This document shows positions 37,915-48,889 of a stretch of 64,000 nt of DNA, one piece after another. The notes beneath the pieces were generated by a model. It saw only the letters and a list, made by a program, of their open reading frames with translations, ran no database searches and had not been told where the DNA came from. Source of the DNA: an uncultured Coriobacteriaceae bacterium (GTDB lineage Bacteria; Actinomycetota; Coriobacteriia; Coriobacteriales; Atopobiaceae); contig CACZCK010000003.1 in the NCBI GenBank assembly GCA_902779675.1, positions 1-64,000 on the forward strand. The letters are read 5' to 3'. The stretch's first letter is position 1. The number at the start of each line of letters is the position of its first letter. The translations under genes were made by a program, and so were the position numbers.

Positions 37915-39734
37915 TCACGGACGAGGACAAGGAGCGGGTGCGCCAGGCAACCGACGTGCTCGCACTGGTGGGCGAGACCGTCGAGCTGAGGCAGCGAGGC
38001 AACAGCTTCTGGGGCTGCTGCCCCTTCCATCAGGAGAAGAGCCCCTCGTTCCACGTGGACCCACAGACGGGCCTGTGGAAGTGCTTCGGCTGTGGCGAGT
38101 CGGGCGACATCTTTGCCTACGTGATGAAGCGCGAATCGCTCGAGTTTCCCGACGCCATCCGCTACCTGGCAGACCGCGCCGGCATCGAGCTGCAGGAGGA
38201 GCGCGGCGCAAACCGCGGACCGCGTCGCAACCGTCTGATCGAGGCGCTCACGGCTGCCGAGGAGTACTACAACACCATGCTGCTGCGCGGCAGGGGAGAG
38301 GGCCCCGACGCTGGTCGGCGCTACCTTGGCGGACGTGGCTTTGGCTCGGCGGTGTGCCGCAGCTGGAAGCTTGGTTATGCGCCCGGCAGCGGCAGGCTCG
38401 TCGCACATCTGCGCAAGATGGGATTCACTCCGGCCGAGCTGGTTGCAGCCGACCTTGCCTTGGAGAGCGGCGGCCGCCTGCGCGATCGCTTCTACGAGCG
38501 GGTGATGTTTCCCATCCACGACCGTCAGGGCCACACGATCGCCTTCGGTGGCCGCGTGCTGGGCGATGCCAAGCCCAAGTACCTCAACACCAAGGAGACG
38601 CCGGTCTTCCACAAGTCAAAGCATCTCTTTGCCTTCGACCGCGCCAAGGACAGCATGGTGGCAACGGGCGAGGCAATCGTCTGCGAGGGGTACACCGACG
38701 TCATCGCCATGCATGAGGCGGGCATCACCAATGCCGTCGCAGCCCTGGGGACCTCATTCTCGGTCGACCATGTGCGCGCCATCTCGGGCTTTGCCAAGCA
38801 GCGCATCGTCTGCCTCTTCGACGGCGACGCGGCTGGGCAGAAGGCTGCCGAGCGCGCCGTGCAGTTCCTGGACAAGACGCAGCTCGACCTGGTGTGCGTG
38901 GTGCTTCCCGACAACCAGGACCCTGCGGAGTATCTTGCCGACCATGGCGTCGACGAGCTGCGCGCACGACTGGCCGAGGCGCGTCCGCTCATGGACTTCG
39001 TGTTCGAGCGCAGGCTCTCATCGTATGACCTGTCGGTTCCCGGACAGCGCGTGGCGGCGCTCGACAGTCTGGCCGAGGTGCTTGCGCCACTGAGGGACTC
39101 CGTCTTGCTCGATGGCTATGTGACCCAGATCGCGCAGATGCTGGGCACCAGCGTCGAGGAGACGCGTCGGCGCGTCCGTGAGCGTCCCGTGCGTCGCCCC
39201 TCCGCAAACGAGCAGGTTCCACCTGCCGTTCCGGCCGCACGACCGGCCTCCGATGGCGACCTGCGCGCCCTGTCCGCGGACGAGCGCTTCCAGGTGGCGG
39301 CCGAGCGGGAGCTTCTGGCCCTTATGGCCACCGCCCCTGACGCGCTGCGCCCGTACGGTGACCGCATGGCGACCTTCACCTGGGCGGACTCACGCAACGA
39401 GACCATGGCATGGGCGATGCTCGCGACGCCCGAGGGTACCGCTCCCGCCGACGTGGTGGCCGCGGCGACCGGCGTGGTGAGCGAGGCGCCGCGCATTCTA
39501 GCGGGTGGCCGCATCGCGATGCTCGAGGGCATGGATCTTGACGCGAAGGTCGCCTTCCTGCTCGACACCGTCGAGCTGGCGTCCTGCCGGCGCGAAGTGC
39601 AGCAGATCCGGGGCAAGCTGCGCGCGCTTGGGTCAAGCCCCGTGGGCCAGGACAGCGTGGAACTCTTCCGTCGTGCGACCGAGCTCCAAAAAAGGATTGG
39701 TGAATTGGCGAAGCAATTGCCCTCAGTTGTTTAG
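37911..39734 (+). CDS. dnaG: DNA primase
   Basis: DnaG makes RNA primers for replication. The 607-residue protein has a CHC2 zinc finger ([11 protein letters not shown] then CFGCGESGD) near residues 35-65, the RNA polymerase core domain, and a Toprim motif [14 protein letters not shown] near 262. A C-terminal helical region presumably binds the DnaB helicase. I use the GTG at 37911, which overlaps the ribF stop; the frame upstream is in ribF. The dnaG-rpoD pairing recalls the macromolecular synthesis operon. Confidence 0.96.
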   Translation: MITDEDKERVRQATDVLALVGETVELRQRGNSFWGCCPFHQEKSPSFHVDPQTGLWKCFGCGESGDIFAYVMKRESLEFPDAIRYLADRAGIELQEERGANRGPRRNRLIEALTAAEEYYNTMLLRGRGEGPDAGRRYLGGRGFGSAVCRSWKLGYAPGSGRLVAHLRKMGFTPAELVAADLALESGGRLRDRFYERVMFPIHDRQGHTIAFGGRVLGDAKPKYLNTKETPVFHKSKHLFAFDRAKDSMVATGEAIVCEGYTDVIAMHEAGITNAVAALGTSFSVDHVRAISGFAKQRIVCLFDGDAAGQKAAERAVQFLDKTQLDLVCVVLPDNQDPAEYLADHGVDELRARLAEARPLMDFVFERRLSSYDLSVPGQRVAALDSLAEVLAPLRDSVLLDGYVTQIAQMLGTSVEETRRRVRERPVRRPSANEQVPPAVPAARPASDGDLRALSADERFQVAAERELLALMATAPDALRPYGDRMATFTWADSRNETMAWAMLATPEGTAPADVVAAATGVVSEAPRILAGGRIAMLEGMDLDAKVAFLLDTVELASCRREVQQIRGKLRALGSSPVGQDSVELFRRATELQKRIGELAKQLPSVV

Positions 39735-39786
39735 AGTTCCAACAAAACGGGTAGCATTCATACGTCTTTATGTCGAAAGGATGCCT

Positions 39787-41136
<1,350 letters not shown>

Positions 41137-41163
41137 CAGGGCGTACTCTTGAGGGAATTGTCA

Positions 41164-41405
41164 ATGGCTGAAGGTCATTCGAAACCAATTAACTATGAGT
41201 TCCAAGTGTTCAAAGCGATTTGTGTCACTTTGATATGTGTTGGACACTTGTGGAATGTCGGTTTCAATGGACCTTTCTACCTGTACCCTGTCTACAGTTT
41301 CCATGTCGCAGCATTCGCCTTTATCAGCGGATACTTCTATAACACCCGCAATGATGGAAAATCTCTTGAATACATCAAGAGAAAAGCCAAGGAACCGAAT
41401 AGACC
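41164..41405 (+). pseudogene. Truncated acyltransferase-3 family membrane protein
   Basis: About 76 residues resemble the N-terminus of acyltransferase family 3 proteins (FKAICVTLICVGHLWN with the conserved His in the first membrane segment, then SFHVAAFAFISGYFYN). Such proteins O-acetylate surface sugars. The ATG at 41164 has GAGGGA 7 bases upstream. Homology stops after about KRKAK near 41390, just before the insertion sequence, and no matching remainder lies on the far side, so the rest has been deleted. Base composition is clearly more A/T-rich than rpoD upstream. The end coordinate is approximate. Confidence 0.75.
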
Positions 41406-41425
41406 CAGCACCGTAACAGGAGCAC

Positions 41426-42707
41426 GGCCCCATGCCGGTAGGATGTTTTGTCGCCAAACGAAAACGCCTATCGAGAGGATGGGGCCATGCCGCATGGAAT
41501 CGTATCATTCGACGACGAGGCCATAAAGGGCTACGTGGGAAACTTGTGGCCAAGACCGTCGAGGAGACACCGGACGCGCTGCTCGACGAGGAGGCGGACC
41601 AGCTCGTGAACGCAGGACGCTACGAGCGCGCCGATGAGCGCCAGGCCTACCGCAGCGGCCACTACAAGCGCAAGCTGGTCGTGAGCGCCGTCGAGGTGGA
41701 GCTCAGCATGCCGAAGCTGCGCGGCGCCACCTTCACGACCCAGATCATCGAGCGCTACCGCAGGCGCGAGTCCAGCGTCGAGGAGGCCATGATGGAGACG
41801 TGCCTGGCGGGCGTCTCCACGCGCAGGATAGAGGACGTCAGCGAGATCCTCTGGGGCTCGAGCGTCTCCAAGGGCACCGTCTCGAACCTCAACCAGAAGG
41901 CCTTCGCGAAGGTCGAGGAGTGGCGCACCAGGCCGCTCGCCTGCGCGTACCCCTACGTCTACCTCGATGGGACCTACCTCAAGAAGAACTGGGGAGGGGC
42001 CTACGAGAGTGTGGCGGTGCTGATCGCGATAGGCGTCAACGCCGACGGCTACCGCGAGGTGATCGGGTGCGCCGAGGGGTACACGGAGAGCGCCGACAGC
42101 AGGCGGGAGTTCCTGCTGTCGCTCAGGGAGCGCGGGCTGAGGGGCGTGAGGATGGTGACCGGCGACAAGTCCGCCGGCATGCTGGTGCCCTCCAGGAGGT
42201 CTTCCCGGGGGTTATGTACCAGCGGTGCTCGGTGCACTCCTGCCGCAACGTGCTCGCGAAGGTGCCCGCCCGCAGGCGCAAGAGGGTCACAGCCCAGCCC
42301 GAGGCAATACACGCCCAGGAGTCGCTCGGCGCCGGGCTCAGGACGGCCGATGAGGTGGCACGCGAGCTCGAGACCTCCAAGCTGGCGGACGCGGCCAGGG
42401 TGATCCGCGAGGGCGTCGCCGAGACGCTCACCTACGCGAGGTACCCCATGGAGCACTGGAGGCGCATCCGCGCCAACAACGGCATCGAGAGGCTGAACCG
42501 CGAGGTCAAGCGCAGGACCAACGCGGTCGGCAGCTTCCCGGACGGGAGGTCGGCGATGATGCTCGCGGCCGCCAGGTGCAAGTACGTCGCTGACGGGAAC
42601 TGGGGCAAGAGGAGGTACCTCGACATCAGCCTGCTGGACCACTGGGACGAGAGGAGCGTGAGCACGGACTAATTGCCCATCAAGTAGTCCTGCCGACACA
42701 TGGGGTC
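41426..42707 (+). mobile_element. IS256-family insertion sequence, about 1.3 kb
   Basis: Imperfect inverted ends are visible: GGCCCCATGCCGGTAGGA from 41426, and on the opposite strand GACCCCATGTGTCGGCAGGA ending at 42707. The length fits IS256-type elements. The bases immediately outside do not form an identical 8-9 bp duplication, consistent with a deletion after insertion or with my ends being a few bases off. It interrupts or abuts the truncated acyltransferase gene. Confidence 0.65.
41487..42672 (+). pseudogene. IS256-type transposase with two frameshifts
   Basis: Read across three frames this is a roughly 395-residue mutator-type DDE transposase. It begins MPHGIVSFDDEAIKGYVG (frame of 41487), shifts near 41542 to LVAKTVEETPDALLDEEADQ, and shifts again near 42183 to GALQEVFPGVMYQRCSVH. 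The catalytic region includes YVYLDGTYLK (first Asp), VTGDKSAGM (second Asp) and NNGIERLNREVKRRTN (the Glu), ending RSVSTD. Each shift is explained by one missing base (after GGAAA and within GCTGGTG). IS256 enzymes are normally one frame, so the element is probably inactive unless complemented. Confidence 0.85.
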
Positions 42708-42794
42708 ACTCGACATTTGCGAAAGATACTTGACGGCACCCGGGTTTTCTGCTTGTTGAGGGAATCGAGTGGTCTGGAACTACAGGTTACAGGC

Positions 42795-42834
42795 GGAGGG
42801 CTGCAATCGTTGACGATTGCGGCCCTCCGTTTTC
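42795..42834 (+). terminator. Rho-independent terminator after the IS element
   Basis: A 15-bp stem (42795-42809 with 42814-42828, one T-G pair) with loop TTGA is followed by GTTTTC. It may be the end of the rpoD/acyltransferase transcript before the element arrived. Confidence 0.85.
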
Positions 42835-42854
42835 ATTGCATTGCGTGCGTAGGC

Positions 42855-43823
42855 TTATTGGAAGTTGTCCCTATTGATAGGACCAAGCGTGCTGGTCTCG
42901 ACAATCCAGCGCGGGCGGTGCTTGATCTCAAGGTAGGACTTGCCAACATACTCTCCAATGATGCCGAGGGCAACGAAGTTAAGGCCACTGAACAGCATGA
43001 GCAACAAGACCATAAAGGGGAGCAGGGAATTGGTCTTCATGATTGCGGCAATGATGAGACCCAAAAGCCCTACGAAGCAGAAGAGCATGCCCAGGCGCAT
43101 GACCATGTGAATCGGTTCGATGGATAGGGAAGTGATTCCATCGATGGCGAGGTGAATCATTTTGCTCAGGGGATAGTGACTCTCGCCAGCGACGCGCTCG
43201 GCGCGCGAATACTCGACAGATGTCGACTTGAAGCCAACAAGGGGCACCATGCCACGGAGAAACAGATTGGTCTCATGGTAGTCGCTGAAGTAATCGAGCG
43301 CTCTCTTTGAGAGCAGGCGGTAATCTGCATGGTTGTATACGCTGTCAACGCCCATAAGGGAGAGCACCTTATAGAAACCTTGCGCAGTCGTACGCTTGAA
43401 CCAGGTGTCGGTCTCTCTGCTGCTGCGGACGCCGTATACGACATCGTATCCCTCGTGATAGCGCGCGAGCATCTCGTCCATCGCGTCAAGGCTGTCTTGG
43501 CCATCGCAATCGATCGAAATGGTTACATCGAAGCTATCCTTCGCCTGCATAAGTCCGCACAGAAGAGCGTTCTGGTGACCACGGTTGCACGAGAGCTTGA
43601 CGCCTTCAATTGCCTCGTTATCGTGCGCGAGGGTAGAGATGATGCTCCAAGTGCTGTCACGGCTTCCGTCATCCACGAAAACAATGCGGCTGTCTGCGTC
43701 ACAGAGGCCGGCTTCCATGAGTTGGGAGAGCTTTTCGAGGAAGTACGGAGCCATGACTGGGAGAACTGACTCCTCGTTGTAGCAGGGTACAACGATCGCC
43801 AGACGGGCGGAAGATGGTGCCAT
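42855..43823 (-). CDS. GtrB-like polyprenyl-phosphate glycosyltransferase, family 2
   Basis: This 322-residue protein resembles GtrB/dolichol-phosphate mannosyltransferase-type enzymes, which load a sugar onto undecaprenyl phosphate. The GT-A domain (about 1-225) has IVVPCYNEESVL, VFVDDGSRDSTW and the metal-binding SIDCDGQDS near residue 104. Two C-terminal membrane segments (about 240-300) follow, then a short basic tail with KHRPRW. It is divergent from the gtrA-like gene at 43997, with about 170 bases between starts. With GtrA and the large membrane protein at 44717 it forms a likely three-component glycosylation set. The sugar is unknown. Confidence 0.88.
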   Translation of the reverse strand: MAPSSARLAIVVPCYNEESVLPVMAPYFLEKLSQLMEAGLCDADSRIVFVDDGSRDSTWSIISTLAHDNEAIEGVKLSCNRGHQNALLCGLMQAKDSFDVTISIDCDGQDSLDAMDEMLARYHEGYDVVYGVRSSRETDTWFKRTTAQGFYKVLSLMGVDSVYNHADYRLLSKRALDYFSDYHETNLFLRGMVPLVGFKSTSVEYSRAERVAGESHYPLSKMIHLAIDGITSLSIEPIHMVMRLGMLFCFVGLLGLIIAAIMKTNSLLPFMVLLLMLFSGLNFVALGIIGEYVGKSYLEIKHRPRWIVETSTLGPINRDNFQ

Positions 43824-43996
43824 TCGTAAACCTTTCGACGTAGAAGTGCTGATTGGATTGTAGCACTCTGAGTTTGGACCCTTGGCTTCCTGCAGTATTC
43901 ATTACGTGATGTGCGTATTCCGAGGATACCAACTAGGACAAAACGAGTAAGATTGCATATGCATTTGATTCTACTTAGGTCAAACGAGGGTAGTTT

Positions 43997-44407
43997 ATGA
44001 AGCGGTTATTCGAACAAATCGTCAAGTTCGGAATGGTAGGAGTACTTGCAACCCTACTTGATTACGGCATACTAATGCTGCTTTCGCAAATCTTCTTGAT
44101 TGATCCTGTCATATCTTCGGGTATCTCATATAGTATTTCATTGGTATTCAATTATATAGTATCGATGAAGTATGTATTCACACATCGCGAAGAGATGAGT
44201 AGCCTAAAAGAGTTTACGGTTTTTTTGGTTCTGTCTCTGATAGGTCTTGTCTTTAACCAAATCATTATGTGGATTGGAACTGGCATTCTTGGAACTGACG
44301 GCATTGCGGTTACCATCGTGAAGGCCGTAGCGACGGGTGTCGTCATGGTGTGGAACTTCATTAGCCGAAAGATATTCCTTGATGCGGGGGACGTGCCTGA
44401 GCAGTAG
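43997..44407 (+). CDS. GtrA family membrane protein, putative lipid-linked sugar flippase
   Basis: This 136-residue protein has four membrane segments (about 8-30, 35-56, 70-90, 100-122). It shows the GtrA features: FGMVGVLATLLDYGILMLLS near the start, YSISLVFNYIVSMKYVF in the second loop, and FISRKIF at the end. GtrA proteins are thought to flip undecaprenyl-phosphate sugars made by GtrB. GAGGGTAG precedes the ATG. The sequence is visibly A/T-rich compared with the housekeeping genes. Confidence 0.9.
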   Translation: MKRLFEQIVKFGMVGVLATLLDYGILMLLSQIFLIDPVISSGISYSISLVFNYIVSMKYVFTHREEMSSLKEFTVFLVLSLIGLVFNQIIMWIGTGILGTDGIAVTIVKAVATGVVMVWNFISRKIFLDAGDVPEQ

Positions 44408-44716
44408 GAATCTGGTGGATCGTTGTCACTCGATTCGTGCGAAGTTCAACTGACCGGTATGTTGCAATGGATACCGATTCTTCAATATGAGTACGATGTG
44501 TGGGCTGACACCATCAGAGCTGGTTGTGTTGCGACATATCTTGCTCGGCGTCTAGTTGCGACGGTGCGTCAGGATTCCATGGTGTAGAATCAAACGTTAG
44601 TTGTGATTCATCTTTGCAAGAGAGGTTATAACCAAAAGCATGTTGAAGATCTATTCTTCTTTCGATATTACTTTTGAAATACTATTGTCTGCCTGAGCTA
44701 TTAAGGAGCAAATGGA
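44408..44716. other. Intergenic region with no recognised gene
   Basis: About 310 A/T-rich bases between the gtrA-like gene and the large membrane protein. No open frame with a ribosome-binding site, no hairpin with T tract and no convincing promoter pair are seen. A promoter for 44717 probably lies in its 3' half (TAGAAT near 44586 is the best -10-like string). Confidence 0.5.
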
Positions 44717-46924
44717 ATGAATAGAGAGTTTTCAGTCGTGAAGCTTATACCGTGTGTATTTACCGTGTTGACGTTCCCCCTCTTCTTCCTTTCGCTCTTT
44801 GGTACATTTTGTAAAACACAGTTTACTGACGTAATAGGTAGCGGTGGCATTATTTTCATACTCATGCTTTCTTGTGTCATCCTATTCGCCACTATCGTCG
44901 TTATCATTCTTGTGATCAATAGAGTACGTGAGAACACGCTGAAGGTACTATGCATCTTCATGTTTCTCATCATGGCTGGCGTCATGGCTTTCTTTATCAT
45001 GAACTTCCATGCGCTTCACATTGCTGACGAATACTTCATGCTGGACGAGGCTCGTTTTCTGGCGCACAATCCTGGCGAGATAATCGATTCGGACAATCTT
45101 TATACAAGCTACTACGGAAGATACGGCAACAACTACTTCCTCACCGTCATCTTCATGTGTATATATCGCCTGTTGAGTTTCCTGAATGTAGCTGATGACT
45201 ATCAGGTTCTTGTCATCATCAATGCATGTTGCATTTACCTGTCGAATTTCCTTGCTTTCAGGTGCGTAAGGGAATCGCGTGGTCTGAGGGATGCGACGAA
45301 GGCGTTTGTCTTCCTTACGCTCAATCCACTCAACTATTCGCTGGTCTTCTGGGTATACAGTTGTACGGTCAGCATGCCTTTGCTCATCGGTGCTGTGTAT
45401 CTCGGCCTGCGTTCTTATAGGGCTTCTGCCACGAAAAGCAAGATCGTCTACGCGCTTCTTAGTGGTCTCAATGGCGGCGTTGCTTACTATGTCCGCCCCA
45501 CTTCACTGATACCTCTCGTTGCTTTGTTCTTGCTTGCCTTCTTCTACGTCATCCGTGACTTCAGGCGCTTCAAGATCGTTGGAGCCCAAGTGGCGGTTTG
45601 CTTGGTTACGCTGCTCCTTGTGATGAAGGTCATACCCCTGACCTACAAGCCTTATGTCAGCCAGGAACAGCTCGACAAGAATTACCCTATCACTCACTGG
45701 CTTATGATGTCGTCCCACGATAATGGCGATTTCAACTACGACGATGTGAAGTTCACTGCGCAATTCGAGACCAAAGAGGAGCGCCAAGCCCAGACTATCC
45801 AACGCACCAAGGAGAACTACCGAGCTCTTGGCATATCGGGAACTGTGCGTCTGTTCGTTCGCAAAGTCAGCCTTTCGTTCTCTGACGGCATTTCGCTTGG
45901 CCCTAGTCGTCTTGAGCAGGATAGCTACTACTCAAAAGCGTATCCGTACTTCGCTGGAGACAGAAGGGACCTCTTCCTCATCTACTGCCAGTCATTCCGT
46001 GTGGTTACGCTTTTCCTCATGGTGCTTGCTGGTGCCTATGTGTATAAAAATAGGAAGATCATTCCGGATGTCTATCTCATGATGACGACAGTCATGGGCG
46101 GCTATGTCTTCTACTGTCTATGGGAGACCAAGTCCGTCTATAGCGCTCCATTCCTGCCTTGCATGCTCGCATGCGCGAGTCTCGGGTGCTCGATGCTCAT
46201 AGAGCGTCTCGAGATGATGCCTCAGGCTCGCCGCGCTTCGCTTGTTCGCTCAAGCAAGATAGCCATTGCCTCCGCACTCGCGTTTGCTCTTGTCATCATG
46301 TATTCGGCGATGGCAAAGACAAACTACGATCGTAAGGATTATGTGCGTCGCAATACCACTACGGGCAACCAGCTTACGAATCTTGAGGGTATGACGGCAG
46401 AGGGAGACTCCATCGCTCAGGAAGTGGACATCGACAGGCTCATCAATCGTATGGACTTCACGATTGCGTCGCATGACAATCAGGATGAGGAGGCAACTAC
46501 CTATCGTCTGGACGTCTGCGATGAGGCTGGTGCCGTCCTGGCGAGTAAGGAGTTCTCATCATCAGATGCGCAAGATACCTATGTACCCGTTAAGCTGCTT
46601 TATGATCCCGCGAAGTCCGGGGAGCATTGTCTCGTCAAGGTCACGCTTGTCAAACTCGGATCATCTCCGCTTGTCTTCCGGTATAGGATGCGTGCTTCGA
46701 TTGACGCATTCCCCGGACGAGCATTTGTCAACGACCTCGAAGTGCCTTTCGACCTCGAAATCAATATGTTCTGCAAGTACGAGGCTCCGTTCCTGCGGGC
46801 GCGGTGGTGCCTCATGCTCTATGCGCTCATTGGCGTACACATGCTCGTGCTGCATGTACTGACTATGAGATATCTGGAACGCGACGAAAGCGACGGGAGT
46901 TTGCCACAGCATAGTTTGGCATAA
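44717..46924 (+). CDS. Large GT-C-like membrane glycosyltransferase
   Basis: This 735-residue protein has about ten or more membrane segments in its first 500 residues, a soluble domain of about 190 residues, and one last membrane segment near 712-729. The first outside loop has acidic residues in HIADEYFMLDEARF near residue 102, the position of the catalytic Asp/Glu pair in GT-C enzymes that use polyprenyl-phosphate sugars. A long loop at about 300-400 contains the segment NYPITHWLMM. Family assignment is by topology and motif only. It follows gtrA in the same orientation. AAGGAGCAAATGGA precedes the start. Confidence 0.75.
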   Translation: MNREFSVVKLIPCVFTVLTFPLFFLSLFGTFCKTQFTDVIGSGGIIFILMLSCVILFATIVVIILVINRVRENTLKVLCIFMFLIMAGVMAFFIMNFHALHIADEYFMLDEARFLAHNPGEIIDSDNLYTSYYGRYGNNYFLTVIFMCIYRLLSFLNVADDYQVLVIINACCIYLSNFLAFRCVRESRGLRDATKAFVFLTLNPLNYSLVFWVYSCTVSMPLLIGAVYLGLRSYRASATKSKIVYALLSGLNGGVAYYVRPTSLIPLVALFLLAFFYVIRDFRRFKIVGAQVAVCLVTLLLVMKVIPLTYKPYVSQEQLDKNYPITHWLMMSSHDNGDFNYDDVKFTAQFETKEERQAQTIQRTKENYRALGISGTVRLFVRKVSLSFSDGISLGPSRLEQDSYYSKAYPYFAGDRRDLFLIYCQSFRVVTLFLMVLAGAYVYKNRKIIPDVYLMMTTVMGGYVFYCLWETKSVYSAPFLPCMLACASLGCSMLIERLEMMPQARRASLVRSSKIAIASALAFALVIMYSAMAKTNYDRKDYVRRNTTTGNQLTNLEGMTAEGDSIAQEVDIDRLINRMDFTIASHDNQDEEATTYRLDVCDEAGAVLASKEFSSSDAQDTYVPVKLLYDPAKSGEHCLVKVTLVKLGSSPLVFRYRMRASIDAFPGRAFVNDLEVPFDLEINMFCKYEAPFLRARWCLMLYALIGVHMLVLHVLTMRYLERDESDGSLPQHSLA

Positions 46925-46930
46925 CTGATG

Positions 46931-46975
46931 CCGGCCTGGACGATTGTGGAATGAGAGCGTCCGGGCCGGTCTTCT
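46931..46975 (+). terminator. Terminator after the GT-C-like gene
   Basis: A 12-bp stem (46931-46942 with 46958-46969, one T-G pair) with a 15-base loop is followed by TCTTCT, 7 bases past the stop. Confidence 0.7.
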
Positions 46976-47390
46976 ACTCAGACAGGAAGAATGCAACCGT
47001 CTTGCTTGTCTTGCAGTTGCCGGACGAGGTCTATAGGCCTCGTCTGTTTCGTGAGTTGATTCGGTGTGACGTTGTTGCGTGCTTGGTCCTCTACGTGTAC
47101 CCTTGCTTGGTAGCTTTCTTCCGCTGCTTACGTTGAAGATGTCCGCCCCAGGGAAAGAATCCACTGCGCGCTGGACTCAGACATACGCGTGCGTGTGAGT
47201 AATGAGATGGGAGTGTCCGATTGGATAAGCATGCAGTTCAACCTTACGATAGAGTTATGTCGAGTTTACGCTGGGTATCGATAGGCAAATCGTTCGGGTT
47301 CATCAGTCGTTGATACTCTAGATTCAGCGCAAGCTGGCCTTATCCTAATTGGGACTTATTGGAGTCAACTCAAGAGAATGATCGATTACT
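46976..47390. other. Intergenic region with no recognised gene
   Basis: Between the terminator and the dlt-like cassette I see no supported gene. A short 61-codon frame at 46951-47136 lacks a ribosome-binding site and overlaps the terminator. The promoter of the cassette is expected near its 3' end, but no clear -35/-10 pair stands out. Confidence 0.5.
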
Positions 47391-48878
47391 ATGAAGGCGA
47401 TTAGACAATTTGTAAAGGTCTGTACCTTTCTCTCGATTCTGGTTCTATCTCTGCTCGAGTTGGAGCATCTGTTTATCCTTGGCCCCTTCACGAGCGAAGA
47501 GCGCATTTCTGGAGATAACCGAGCAAGCTTTGAGTTGCTGGAACCATACTCATTGGATATGGTCTACGTAGGGGCGAGCAACGTCTATGCGTTCTGGCAG
47601 GCGCCATTGGCGTGGGATCGATATGGCCTAGCTAGTCATACATATACCAATTCCTCTATGCCGGGTACTGCCATACGTTATGCAATTCAGCAGTGCCGCA
47701 AGACACAACCTAACGCCCTCTATGTTGTGAATATTAATAATTTCAAAAACGAGGGCAACACGAGCATTCACCATGCGCATTGGACCGTCGATACCTTTCC
47801 AAGGTCCATAGAGCGTCTTGAGCTCATTGATGCGCTCTGTAAGCAGAATGACTTCGATTTTGACGATAGACTTGAACTTTACTTTCCGCTTATGCGATTC
47901 CATTCCACGTGGAGCCAGTTGAAGAAAGACGACTTCGTCAAGATTCGGCCAGATTTTGGTGGCGGTGGCACCAACGCGGGCCTGTATCATACCGAAAACA
48001 TGACTAAACAGTTCGACCTGCGAGATGAGAGACTATCTGAGATTCGCAGCTCCGATACCAGTGAATTTGCGGTGAATCGTACTGCATTGGACGATCTTAT
48101 CAAGTATTGCAAGCAAGAGAATGTATCGATTCTCTTTGTGAACCAGCCACAAGCCATCACCAATATTGACCAACTGACACAAGTCGAGCTTTTGATTGAT
48201 GTTGTGGAAGATGCTGGTATGGATATCATCGATTTGAGTGATCCTTCCACATCGAATCTCATCAAAACCGAAGACTTCAAAGACGCCTTGCATACGAACA
48301 TTCATGGTTCGATTAAGTACACCGACCATCTTGCCAGATACATCATGGATACATACGAGATTCCTGATAGGCGAGATGATGAGGGATATGCCGATTGGTT
48401 TGAGAAGAGCGATCGGTATAAGAAATTCCTTATGACGCATATCGTACGTGGACACGAGTTCGACGTGCCGGAGTATCGAAGCGATCTACATACTCATGGC
48501 ATCGAGGCGAAGAACCTGCATCTATGCACTCTCGTAACGTGGAAGCCGGCTGCAGAGGCTGATGAATACCTTGTCTATCGGCAGAAGGTGACCAATATTT
48601 ACAATCCTTACGAAGTCGATGACCTGGAAGAGTATGACTGGCAATGCGTAGCGCACTTGTCGCCCGATACGACCAGCTATGTCGATACGACGGTTCACGA
48701 TAGCTATCCGCTGGTTAGCTCGACCATGTTGAAGCGACTAGATGCTGCTGGCGAAGGCTTGGCTACGGTACGGTACGATTACTCGGTTATTCCGATATTG
48801 AAGGGCGAGACTGAGGACGTATTTGGATCGAATTATGTGGGACGCGCTTCAATTGAAGTTCAAGTCCAAGATGATTGA
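47391..48878 (+). CDS. SGNH-like exported protein with C-terminal FN3-like domain (DltD-like role)
   Basis: The 495-residue protein has an N-terminal membrane anchor (about 8-28). A SGNH-type domain follows, with YVGASNVYAFW near residue 60 (nucleophile-block Ser followed by Asn) and DALHTNIHG near 298, resembling the DxxH catalytic block. This layout matches DltD/AlgJ-type partners of MBOAT acyltransferases. From about 375 a beta-strand-rich region resembles a fibronectin type III domain (LVTWKPAAEADEYLVYRQ, TTSYVDTTV), a position where one might dock to a wall polymer. It starts the five-gene cassette. The similarity is weak and read by eye. Confidence 0.65.
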   Translation: MKAIRQFVKVCTFLSILVLSLLELEHLFILGPFTSEERISGDNRASFELLEPYSLDMVYVGASNVYAFWQAPLAWDRYGLASHTYTNSSMPGTAIRYAIQQCRKTQPNALYVVNINNFKNEGNTSIHHAHWTVDTFPRSIERLELIDALCKQNDFDFDDRLELYFPLMRFHSTWSQLKKDDFVKIRPDFGGGGTNAGLYHTENMTKQFDLRDERLSEIRSSDTSEFAVNRTALDDLIKYCKQENVSILFVNQPQAITNIDQLTQVELLIDVVEDAGMDIIDLSDPSTSNLIKTEDFKDALHTNIHGSIKYTDHLARYIMDTYEIPDRRDDEGYADWFEKSDRYKKFLMTHIVRGHEFDVPEYRSDLHTHGIEAKNLHLCTLVTWKPAAEADEYLVYRQKVTNIYNPYEVDDLEEYDWQCVAHLSPDTTSYVDTTVHDSYPLVSSTMLKRLDAAGEGLATVRYDYSVIPILKGETEDVFGSNYVGRASIEVQVQDD

Positions 48879-48889
48879 GGAGACAAACA

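Noticed and set aside
46951..47136. A 61-codon plus-strand frame
   Set aside because: Begins inside the terminator loop, lacks a ribosome-binding site and resembles nothing known.
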